DNA of 15,536 nucleotides, taken from contig JACMMG010000038.1 in assembly GCA_014379165.1 (NCBI GenBank), positions 1 to 15,536 on the forward strand, given 5' to 3'. The notes under the pieces were generated by a model. The model was not told the origin of the DNA and did no database searches. It was given only the letters and a program-made list of their open reading frames with translations. Of the stretch, positions 1-6,175 are shown piece after piece. Within the stretch, counting starts at the first letter, position 1. Every line of letters starts with the position of its first letter. The translations under genes were made by a program, and so were the position numbers. Source of the stretch: Candidatus Parcubacteria bacterium (GTDB taxonomy: Bacteria; Patescibacteriota; Minisyncoccia; Phycocordibacterales; SBAW01).

Positions 1-360
1 GATCTGAGCCTGATCCCGATCGAAGGTGATATCGACCGGCGGCTGGCCCTCTGCGACTTCGAATCGCACGCCGGCTGCGTCATTTTCCATCACCGCAGCC
101 AGGGTCTGGTTGAGAGCGGCTGCCCCTGAGGGGTCGCAGGTGCTCCCCATAGTTTCTGAATGCCCGTGGCGAGCGATAACGTCCAGGTTGTGATGGATGA
201 TGGTGGACTCTCCCACCCCGACCCATTCAGCGATCACGCGGCCGTCCTGCTGAATGAACGGAGCTCTTGCGATCCGCTGGTTGTCGTTGCAATCGGCGGC
301 GGCCGGAATGGTAAAGGTCACCAAGAACGCTGCCGTAAGCAGCGGGAGGATTCTCTTCAT
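1..360 (-). CDS. Secreted protein of unknown function, N-terminal part (runs off left edge)
   Basis: An open frame of 120 codons starts at an ATG (358-360) and continues past base 1 without a stop. The protein begins MKRILPLLTAAFLVTFTIPA, a classical Sec signal peptide: a basic n-region, a hydrophobic core of about 15 residues, and an AAA signal peptidase I site before Asp23-Cys24. The lipobox is not satisfied, so a lipoprotein is unlikely. The mature part is polar, with two Cys (24 and 75) and the segment WVGVGESTIIHHNLDV. I recognise no family. GC is 218/360 (about 61%), clearly above the roughly 45-50% of neighbouring genes, so this may be acquired DNA or, less likely, a contig join. No Shine-Dalgarno is visible. 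The 361-464 spacer separates it from the truB stop and holds no further gene that I can support. Confidence 0.6.
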   Translation of the reverse strand, partial: MKRILPLLTAAFLVTFTIPAAADCNDNQRIARAPFIQQDGRVIAEWVGVGESTIIHHNLDVIARHGHSETMGSTCDPSGAAALNQTLAAVMENDAAGVRFEVAEGQPPVDITFDRDQAQI

Positions 361-464
361 AGTTATAACTTTCAAACAGCGCGACAGGCGTTTGCCCGCC
401 GAAGAACGCTACAGTAGAAGTATCATGAAATGTATGCTTATCAAACTTTGACAGTTTAATAGAA

Positions 465-1259
465 CTAATGCATAGATTTCTCTATCTCATACTTACCTAC
501 TTTAGTACGCAAAATATGGAGTGCCAGGGCCGGGACTTCTAGCTGAAGGCCCAGCTCGTGCGCTATAGAGCGCACGTACGTGCCTGAGGAGCATGAAACG
601 GTAATGGTGGCTGCCGGAAATTCCCTCGCGCCTGAGGCCTTTATATGCCGTTTCCATAGACGCAGGATTTCTTCTTGCCGAAAGTCTCCTTCCACCTTCC
701 CAACGCTTTCTTCGATATAGGAATACAGCGTCGGCTCGCTTACTTTGTACATATCTTTTAGCGCAATGTCATAAATAGTCACGGTGCGTTGCGGCAACAC
801 CAGCGACTCAAATGCGCCACCGCGCGCCCATTCAAATAGCGCCTTGCCTTCAACAACTTTGCTTGAAAATGGTGGGTACTGCTGCGGCAATGATCCGCGA
901 AATTCATTGAGACCTTTTTCAACCATCTTTTTTGTCAGATGCATTGGGTCACCATTGTCCATCATGCGCCCCAAAATATCGTACGTGTCGGTTGAAAATC
1001 CAAACAAAACATCAAGCGTATATTCTTTTGAAAGGTTGAGATACTCGTCGCGATGTTTATTGGCCTGACCAACAAGACAAAGCAAGACGCCTTCTGCCAT
1101 TGGGTCAAGCCTGCCGGCATATGAAAGGACCTCGTGCTCGTAATGGGGCTGTTCGGTGCGCAGCCGCTCAAGGCGTTCGCGCGGCGTTTCTCCCAAATTC
1201 TTATACAGGTTAAGGACCGTTTCTCCTACTCGTATTGATCTGCTGCGTAGTTCATCCAT
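465..1259 (-). CDS. truB: tRNA pseudouridine(55) synthase TruB, divergent
   Basis: 264 residues. TruB isomerises U55 to pseudouridine in the T-loop of tRNAs in the cytoplasm. The signature regions are in order: the catalytic loop AGRLDPMAEGVL with nucleophile Asp52, KEYTLDVLFGFSTDTYDILG (about 78-97), PPFSSKVVEGKALFEWARGG, and a C-terminal CSSGTYVRSIAHELG. It stops after the catalytic domain, with no PUA domain. Two features are unusual. The N-terminal GILLIDKPxGxTS-type motif is replaced by LNLYKNLGETPRERL, and the usual GHxGTLDP reads SYAGRLDP, so the conserved His before the catalytic Asp (His43 in E. coli TruB) is Tyr47. The family call is firm. Strict U55 specificity follows from family knowledge only. 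The gene is divergent from hisS across 47 bp. Confidence 0.9.
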   Translation of the reverse strand: MDELRSRSIRVGETVLNLYKNLGETPRERLERLRTEQPHYEHEVLSYAGRLDPMAEGVLLCLVGQANKHRDEYLNLSKEYTLDVLFGFSTDTYDILGRMMDNGDPMHLTKKMVEKGLNEFRGSLPQQYPPFSSKVVEGKALFEWARGGAFESLVLPQRTVTIYDIALKDMYKVSEPTLYSYIEESVGKVEGDFRQEEILRLWKRHIKASGAREFPAATITVSCSSGTYVRSIAHELGLQLEVPALALHILRTKVGKYEIEKSMH

Positions 1260-1306
1260 AGTAGATAATCAGTTACAATATTACTAATATACGCTAGTAT
1301 CTCGAT
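1260..1306. promoter_or_regulatory. Divergent promoter region of truB and hisS
   Basis: This 47-bp AT-rich spacer must hold the start signals of both genes. Toward hisS (plus) the candidate -10 boxes are TACAAT (1274-1279) and TAGTAT (1295-1300); the second ends 6 nt before the hisS ATG and would give a leaderless mRNA. Toward truB (minus) the best -10 is TATATT (1291-1286), which leaves a leader of about 20 nt. The -35 matches are poor on both strands and neither gene has a Shine-Dalgarno. The exact boxes are uncertain. Confidence 0.4.
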
Positions 1307-2557
1307 ATGGCAAAAAAAGAGAGATTGACGACCGAAAGTTACAAAGGAGTGCGCGACTTCTACCCGCAAGAGCAAGCGCTCATGAACTACATTCTTTTAA
1401 CCATGCGCGGCGTTGCGGAGCGTTTTGGTTACGAAGAATACCACGCGTCAATTCTTGAACCGGCCGAATTGTACAAAGCAAAGGGCTCAGAAAATGAAGA
1501 AATCATCAACGACCAAACCTATACCTTTCTTGACCGCGGCGGCCGCGAAGTAACGCTCCGGCCTGAAATGACGCCAACAGTTGCGCGAATGGTTGCGGCA
1601 CGCAGACGCGAAATGGGCTACCCATTGCGCTGGTATTCAATTCCGAACCTTTTTCGCTATGAACGAAGCCAGCGCGGAAGGTTACGAGAACACTGGCAGT
1701 TGAACGTGGATATCTTTGGAAGCAATAGCCTGGCTTCCGATGCAGAGGTTATTGCGGTTGCTCACGGTGTTATGAAAGCATTTGGCGCAACTGACAGCGA
1801 TTTTCTCATTAAAGTTGGGAGCCGCAATTTTCTTGATTCAATAGTACAGACATTAAACCTCTCTGGCGAAGACGCCAAAAAATTGCGCGGGCTTCTTGAT
1901 CGCAAAGACAAAATTTCAAACGAGGATTTCCAAAGCGACATGCAAGCGCTTGGCGTTGCCGCAGAAATGCTTTCGCCAGAGGCTCCACCCCCAGATGTAG
2001 CAGAAGTTCTTGGCCTTTTGCGGGAAATGGGGGTTGAAAATGCAGTATTTGACCCTTCAATCGTGCGCGGGTTCGACTACTACACCGGGGTGGTGTTCGA
2101 AGTCTTTGACACGCACCCAGACAATAACCGTGCGCTTCTTGGCGGCGGGCGCTACGACAACCTCACAGCACTTTTCGACACCGAGCCGGTAGTTGGCGTT
2201 GGATTTGGCATGGGCGATGTTACGGTACGCGATTTCCTTGCGGTACGAGGATTATTGCCTGAATATTTGCCTCGCACGAAGGTATACATTGCCGTTGCGG
2301 GAGCGCCGTTTGTAAAAGACGCTATTCATCTTTCCACAGCGCTGCGAAAAGAAAATGTTGCCTCGGCTCTCGATTTCGGCGAGAAAAAACTTTCTGATCA
2401 AATCAAAACTGCGAGCAAGCACAAAATTCCCTACCTTATTGTTGTTGGCGAAAATGAAGTCAAAAGCGGAGAATATACTGTAAAAGATCTTGAAACTGGT
2501 GACGAAAAAAAGCTTTCTAAGACGGAACTAGCTTCGTTCTTCCTACATGTGAACTAA
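1307..2557 (+). CDS. hisS: Histidyl-tRNA synthetase
   Basis: 416 residues, the normal length for bacterial HisRS. This class II enzyme charges tRNA-His with histidine at the expense of ATP. Visible motifs are the N-terminal KGVRDFYPQE; motif 2 with RYERSQRGRLREHWQ starting near Arg117; the histidine-binding HisA motif RGFDYYTG (254-261; the family usually has GLDYYTG); and motif 3 GGGRYDNL (279-286) followed by VVGVGFGMG. The C-terminal anticodon-binding domain covers about 325-410 (RTKVYIAVAG to YTVKDLETGDEKKL). The ATG lies 6 nt after a possible -10 box and has no Shine-Dalgarno. The exonuclease gene begins 44 nt downstream and may be cotranscribed. Confidence 0.97.
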   Translation: MAKKERLTTESYKGVRDFYPQEQALMNYILLTMRGVAERFGYEEYHASILEPAELYKAKGSENEEIINDQTYTFLDRGGREVTLRPEMTPTVARMVAARRREMGYPLRWYSIPNLFRYERSQRGRLREHWQLNVDIFGSNSLASDAEVIAVAHGVMKAFGATDSDFLIKVGSRNFLDSIVQTLNLSGEDAKKLRGLLDRKDKISNEDFQSDMQALGVAAEMLSPEAPPPDVAEVLGLLREMGVENAVFDPSIVRGFDYYTGVVFEVFDTHPDNNRALLGGGRYDNLTALFDTEPVVGVGFGMGDVTVRDFLAVRGLLPEYLPRTKVYIAVAGAPFVKDAIHLSTALRKENVASALDFGEKKLSDQIKTASKHKIPYLIVVGENEVKSGEYTVKDLETGDEKKLSKTELASFFLHVN

Positions 2558-2600
2558 TCGTACTGGTCGTATTTATTGTCTTATCGTACTTGTTATTTAT
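2558..2600 (+). repeat. Imperfect direct repeat between hisS and the exonuclease gene
   Basis: Two AT-rich copies, TCGTACTGGTCGTATTTAT (2558-2576) and TCGTACTTGTTATTTAT (2584-2600), differ by a 2-nt gap and one substitution. The second copy ends one base before the exonuclease ATG. No function is evident; local duplication is the simplest reading. Confidence 0.4.
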
Positions 2601-2601
2601 C

Positions 2602-3177
2602 ATGCGCCGCATTACCTTCGACATAGAAACCATCGGCGATTTCCGCGGCAACGGCGATTTTTCTAATTTAGAGCTTACGGTAGTTGGCATTCACGACTCC
2701 CTAACCGGCGAGCTCTCGAGTTTTCTGAAACCGGAATTGCAAAAGCTTTGGCCCATCCTTGAGAGCGCCGATATGCTCGTTGGTTACAACTCCGATCATT
2801 TCGATATTCCCATACTCAACCGCTACTATGCGGGAGATCTGTCTCGTATCAAAAGTCTTGATCTTCTAAAAGAAGTAAAAAACGTGCTCGGCCGCCGACT
2901 CCGGCTCGATTCTCTGGCTGAAGCCACGCTTGGGAAAAATAAGAGTGGTAGTGGCAAAGAAGCACAAATATGGTGGACGCAAGGGAATATAGAGAAAGTG
3001 CGCGAATATTGCCTAGATGATGTGCGTATCACTAATGAGCTCTACGAATACGCAAAAAATAACGGCTCACTTAAATACAAGGACTTCGAGGGAATCCGCG
3101 ATATAAAACTCGACACTTCCCTATGGGAAAAACCGAGCGATTCCAGTGCAGCCATGACCCATACCCTGCCCTTTTGA
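2602..3177 (+). CDS. DEDDy-type 3'-5' exonuclease (RNase H-like fold)
   Basis: 191 residues from the ATG at 2602. A TTG 12 nt upstream is in frame, but MRRITFDIET is the natural start of the fold. The three exonuclease motifs are present: Exo I FDIET (Asp7, Glu9), Exo II GYNSDHFDIPIL (Asp68), and Exo III YCLDD with Tyr136 and Asp140 (the Y-x3-D pattern). This matches the predicted RNase H-like 3'-5' exonucleases of the YprB/RNase_H_2 type, which act on single-stranded DNA or RNA ends using two metal ions. The substrate cannot be read from sequence. No helicase or polymerase domain is attached, so it is a stand-alone nuclease. The stop codon (TGA, 3175-3177) overlaps the -35 box of the next gene. 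Confidence 0.85.
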   Translation: MRRITFDIETIGDFRGNGDFSNLELTVVGIHDSLTGELSSFLKPELQKLWPILESADMLVGYNSDHFDIPILNRYYAGDLSRIKSLDLLKEVKNVLGRRLRLDSLAEATLGKNKSGSGKEAQIWWTQGNIEKVREYCLDDVRITNELYEYAKNNGSLKYKDFEGIRDIKLDTSLWEKPSDSSAAMTHTLPF

Positions 3178-3203
3178 AATATAATGGCCAGTTGTGCTAG
3201 AAT
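3174..3203 (+). promoter_or_regulatory. Promoter of the DsbA-like gene
   Basis: TTGAAA (3174-3179), an 18-nt spacer and TAGAAT (3198-3203), with an extended -10 TG at 3195-3196. It lies over the stop codon of the exonuclease gene and gives a 5' leader of about 18 nt. This allows dsbA to be expressed independently of hisS. Confidence 0.65.
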
Positions 3204-3227
3204 GGCTTTTAAGTAACTTAATACCAT

Positions 3228-3947
3228 ATGAAATCCAATTACGTACTTCCGGTCACTATCGTCGTTGCAGGCTTACTAATCGCAGGCGCCGTCTTTTGGG
3301 TGGGCAAAACATCGGTACCGACAGGAACTAATAATGGCGACGGTGCTTCTGCTAGAGCCTATGACCCGGCCGTCGATCATATTTTGGGCAATCCGAACGC
3401 ACAGGTAAAGATTGTCGAGTACTACGACCTTGAGTGCCCTCATTGCAAGACGTTCCACATGACCATGCACCAGATAATGAGTTTCTATGGTCTTAACGGC
3501 AATGTTGCCTGGGTGCCGCGCGCGTTCCCGCTTGCTTCTAACCATTCCAAGGCTCCGCAAGAGGCACAAGCTGCAGAATGTGCGGCTGAACAAGGTGGCG
3601 ATGCCGCATACTTTAAATTCGTCGACAAGGTCTTTGAAGTAACACCTTCAAACAACGGACTCGATTTAGCTCAGCTACCGGTTATTGCAGGGCAAGTGGG
3701 GCTTAATGTTGAACAGTTCAACTCATGTCTCTCAAGTAACAAATACGCTAAAAAAATAACTGACTCCTACAGTGAAGCTATTGCCGCAGGCGGGCAAGGC
3801 ACTCCGTATATTCTCCTTATGGTAAACAATGAACTAGTGCCAGGCGGCAACCTCTCTGGTAACCAGCCGTACGACTCGATGCGTGCGGCAATAGACGCAA
3901 TGCTCTCGGTACTTCCGGGTGCAAGCGCTTCAACAACAGTTCAATAG
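3228..3947 (+). CDS. Membrane-anchored DsbA-like thiol:disulfide oxidoreductase
   Basis: 239 residues. An N-terminal transmembrane anchor (about 6-26, VLPVTIVVAGLLIAGAVFWV) is followed by a Ser/Thr/Gly-rich linker and a thioredoxin-fold domain of the Thioredoxin_4/DSBA type. The active site is ECPHCK (Cys70, Cys73) and the cis-proline loop is GTPYILL (Pro193). Two extra cysteines (118 and 167) could form a structural disulfide. The catalytic domain should face outside the membrane and make or rearrange disulfides in exported proteins. No DsbB/VKOR partner lies in the window, so the source of oxidising power is unknown. It has its own promoter and no Shine-Dalgarno. The broad family is firm; oxidase rather than isomerase is inferred. 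Confidence 0.9.
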   Translation: MKSNYVLPVTIVVAGLLIAGAVFWVGKTSVPTGTNNGDGASARAYDPAVDHILGNPNAQVKIVEYYDLECPHCKTFHMTMHQIMSFYGLNGNVAWVPRAFPLASNHSKAPQEAQAAECAAEQGGDAAYFKFVDKVFEVTPSNNGLDLAQLPVIAGQVGLNVEQFNSCLSSNKYAKKITDSYSEAIAAGGQGTPYILLMVNNELVPGGNLSGNQPYDSMRAAIDAMLSVLPGASASTTVQ

Positions 3948-3955
3948 AGGCTACG

Positions 3956-3985
3956 AAAAATCTTCAATCCTCGACTAAGCCGAGG
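3956..3985 (-). terminator. Possible intrinsic terminator of the nuclease gene
   Basis: On the minus strand a 5-6 bp stem, CCTCGG/TCGAGG (3985-3969), overlaps the end of the nuclease gene and is followed after 8 nt by TTTTT (3960-3956). The spacing is long for a classical intrinsic terminator, so the call is weak. It lies in the 16-bp gap between convergent genes. Confidence 0.35.
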
Positions 3986-4776
3986 CGGTAAATATCAAAA
4001 GAATTCTCGCCTTCAAACATATCTGAAGGGTTCGGAAGAAATACACGCGTCTGCGTAAGCTGCAGTGTCGCGTCTTTTATGAGCCGGTGGAAGAGCGCGA
4101 ACTCTTGCGCATAATCGCGAAAGTCGATTTTATATGTGCGCAGCTGGCTTCTGCCGTCTTTATTTTTGGACTTCTTATACTCGTGCACGATAAAGCGCCG
4201 TACGGGTTTTTTAAATGTTTCCCGAGCAGTGTAGTAATTAAAAATAGCCTGCACTACGAAGAGCGATTTCTGCGCGCCGTACTGCGTAAAGGAATCGACG
4301 AATTTAAAATCGACAACATCGAGGCCTCGTGGATCGATCTTTGACTTCACTACAAGATCCGAGACCGCTTTAATTGGAAGCGGAAGCCCCTTTACTTTGA
4401 CCGTAGCCTTTGCCTCAACACCGATAACGCGATACGAGGGCGGCCGGCGCATAAAAAAGGAAATTGCTTGCAAGTATTCCCGCTCCATCCCCTCACGTTT
4501 CTTTTTGCGCGCAAGACGGGACTTTGCTTTTCCAAAATTAATTTCAAAGTCTGGGACCTTACGCAAATATTCAAGACCAAGCGCTACAGCACCTTCTTTA
4601 CTAATGCCCGTATAGTAGTGTTCGATGGCCTTATGGCACGCTCTTCCTACAATGCCCGAAGGAGATGAAGGGGTATCGTAGATAAGTTCAACATAGCGCT
4701 TATACCAGGCTAGCGGGTTGCGCAAAAAAGCCATCAGAGACGAGTGGCTCCAGTGTGCTATAGGTAGCTCTTGCAT
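3964..4776 (-). CDS. RecB/Cas4-like PD-(D/E)XK nuclease, without the iron-sulfur cysteines
   Basis: 270 residues. The order of motifs is that of the RecB-type PDDEXK_1 nucleases: SHSSLMAFLRNPLAWYKRYV near the N-terminus, GRACHKAIEHYY with His48, AVSDLVV with Asp140, VVDFKFV with Asp156 and Lys158, and the QxxxY motif QAIFNYY (Gln176, Tyr180). These residues would coordinate metal and cleave DNA. Cas4 and AddB-type members carry a cysteine in the N-terminal CPxxF position and a C-terminal cysteine cluster. Here that position is Asn-Pro and the only Cys in the chain is Cys47, so no 4Fe-4S cluster is expected. No CRISPR or helicase gene is nearby, so Cas4 is not a justified name. A repair or recombination role is inferred. 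Confidence 0.85.
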   Translation of the reverse strand: MQELPIAHWSHSSLMAFLRNPLAWYKRYVELIYDTPSSPSGIVGRACHKAIEHYYTGISKEGAVALGLEYLRKVPDFEINFGKAKSRLARKKKREGMEREYLQAISFFMRRPPSYRVIGVEAKATVKVKGLPLPIKAVSDLVVKSKIDPRGLDVVDFKFVDSFTQYGAQKSLFVVQAIFNYYTARETFKKPVRRFIVHEYKKSKNKDGRSQLRTYKIDFRDYAQEFALFHRLIKDATLQLTQTRVFLPNPSDMFEGENSFDIYRLGLVED

Positions 4777-4782
4777 GCCGGA

Positions 4783-4791
4783 AGTATAGCA
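4783..4791 (-). promoter_or_regulatory. Extended -10 promoter of the nuclease gene
   Basis: On the minus strand TGC-TATACT (4791-4783) ends 6 nt before the ATG, so transcription should begin at or next to the start codon and give a leaderless mRNA. The position of a -35 box falls inside the preceding GC-rich terminator stem and matches poorly. Confidence 0.5.
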
Positions 4792-4817
4792 AAACCCCGG
4801 CTTACGCCGGGGTTTTG
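4790..4817 (-). terminator. Intrinsic terminator after rpoD (symmetric hairpin)
   Basis: A perfect 12-bp stem, CAAAACCCCGGC/GCCGGGGTTTTG, with a 4-nt loop, 42 nt downstream of the rpoD stop. The A/T ends of the stem make it usable in both directions, although the T run is only four bases. It separates rpoD from the nuclease gene. Its end overlaps the TG of the nuclease promoter. Confidence 0.75.
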
Positions 4818-4859
4818 CAGCAGGAATTTTCCGCTCTCAAATCTTGTTTTATAGAGCAC

Positions 4860-6095
4860 TTAGTAGCTGCGAAGACGTTTTGCCTTGTCATGTGTGCGGA
4901 TGCGCTCAAGCGCCTTGGCTTCAATTTGGCGGATACGTTCGCGGGTAACACCGAATTTCTTTCCAACTTCTTCAAGAGTGTGGTAAATACCATCTTCAAG
5001 TCCATGGCGTAGTTTAAGAATCTCGCGCTCTTTTGGCGAAAGCTCATCAAGGATCTCGCGCAGCTGGTCGGCCAAAATGCGGCGTGCCACTTCCTGATCA
5101 GGAGAAAGAATCTTGTCGTCTTTTATAAAATCACCAAGGACCGATTTACCGTCATCATCGTCAGAGCCGACCGGGCTTTCCAGTGAGACAGTGTCTTGAT
5201 CGATCTTTTCAATTTGATAGACCTTGTCGACATCTATACCCATTTCAAGAGCAATTTCTTCTGCCAATGGGTCACGGCCGAGGTCTTGAGAGAGCCTGCG
5301 GGATACCTGTTTGTATTTAGCGATAGTCTCAACCATGTGCACCGGAATACGGATAGTGCGACTCTGGTCAGCAAGCGCACGGGTTATCGCCTGGCGTATC
5401 CACCAAGTCGCATAGGTAGAGAATTTAAATCCCTTCGTGTGGTCAAATTTATCAACCGCTTTAAAAAGACCGAGGTTCCCTTCTTGAATAAGATCCAAAA
5501 GGGTAAGGTCCGGGCTGCGGCCCACGTATTTTTTTGCTATCGAAACAACAAGGCGAAGGTTAGCGCGGGCAAGGAGATTCCTTGCTTCGTCATCCCCGTC
5601 AACTATGCGTTTTGCCAAGTCGCGCTCTTGCTGTGCATTAAGAAGCGGATATTTGCCGATCTCGCGCAAATACATTTGTATTGAGTCGTACTGGCTGCCT
5701 TCGCGCGAATATACCTTATCTGCATTCTCATCTGGGATTTCAAGCATGCCGCCGCCTTCAAGTACATCTATGTGCGCTGTTGAGAACTTTTCGTAGAGTT
5801 CTTCAAGAAAATCTACGTCAGTTTCAATATTAGGGTAACTCTTAAGAATTTCATCATACGTAACAAAGCCGCGCATGCGCCCGCGCTCCATTAGCGCTTC
5901 GGCCTTTTTATTCTGCTCTTCGTGTTTTTTTGAGACCTTTGCTGTTGGTGCGGGAGCAGGCTTCGCTACTTTGCGCTTACTTTTAGGCGCGAGCTTTGCG
6001 CGCCGCGCGGTAGCCGCTGCTCGAAAACGCTTCGCCTTTTGCACCACCCCCTTTGCGCGGCGTGCAACTTTTTTTACCTTTTTCCCCTTAGCCAT
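4860..6095 (-). CDS. rpoD: Primary sigma factor RpoD (sigma-70 family, group 1)
   Basis: 411 residues. It directs RNA polymerase to housekeeping promoters. Domains in order: a strongly basic Lys/Arg/Ala/Pro-rich tail (1-57); a sigma 1.1-like segment (about 75-115, [13 protein letters not shown]); region 1.2 (about 135-165, [16 protein letters not shown]); region 2 including the core-binding and -10 recognition helices ([34 protein letters not shown], 201-241); region 3 (about 250-330) with the acidic 3.2 loop [13 protein letters not shown]; and region 4.2 with the -35-binding helix-turn-helix [20 protein letters not shown] (373-392). Regions 2 and 4 are intact, which agrees with the TTGACA/TATAAT-like promoters seen here. 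It follows dnaG after 80 nt, the dnaG-rpoD pairing known from the macromolecular synthesis operon, but without rpsU. Confidence 0.97.
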   Translation of the reverse strand: MAKGKKVKKVARRAKGVVQKAKRFRAAATARRAKLAPKSKRKVAKPAPAPTAKVSKKHEEQNKKAEALMERGRMRGFVTYDEILKSYPNIETDVDFLEELYEKFSTAHIDVLEGGGMLEIPDENADKVYSREGSQYDSIQMYLREIGKYPLLNAQQERDLAKRIVDGDDEARNLLARANLRLVVSIAKKYVGRSPDLTLLDLIQEGNLGLFKAVDKFDHTKGFKFSTYATWWIRQAITRALADQSRTIRIPVHMVETIAKYKQVSRRLSQDLGRDPLAEEIALEMGIDVDKVYQIEKIDQDTVSLESPVGSDDDDGKSVLGDFIKDDKILSPDQEVARRILADQLREILDELSPKEREILKLRHGLEDGIYHTLEEVGKKFGVTRERIRQIEAKALERIRTHDKAKRLRSY

Positions 6096-6104
6096 TTTGA
6101 CGGT

Positions 6105-6132
6105 AGTATACAGTAAACTCCTTAAAAGTGAA
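6105..6132 (-). promoter_or_regulatory. Candidate internal promoter of rpoD
   Basis: Minus strand TTCACT (6132-6127), 16-nt spacer, TATACT (6110-6105). The -10 ends 9 nt before the rpoD ATG, so the leader would be only a few nucleotides. An AAGGAG lies within the spacer, upstream of the predicted start, and would not be in that mRNA. It could serve as a ribosome site only in read-through transcripts from dnaG, and at about 23 nt from the ATG it is too distant. Confidence 0.55.
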
Positions 6133-6175
6133 AGCTTTATGAAGCGACGACGCGAAAGTTTGTCTTGAGGTGCTT

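Noticed and set aside
160..417. Plus-strand ORF of 85 codons at the left edge
   Set aside because: It is the complement of the minus-strand secreted-protein gene, which has a clear signal peptide and stays open to the contig edge; the plus frame has no protein-like features.
448..476. Plus-strand TTGACA at 448-453 as a promoter
   Set aside because: The -10 at the right distance is poor (CATAGA) and it would only transcribe antisense to truB.
3964..4776. Calling the nuclease Cas4
   Set aside because: It lacks the iron-sulfur cysteines and there is no repeat-spacer array or other cas gene in the window.
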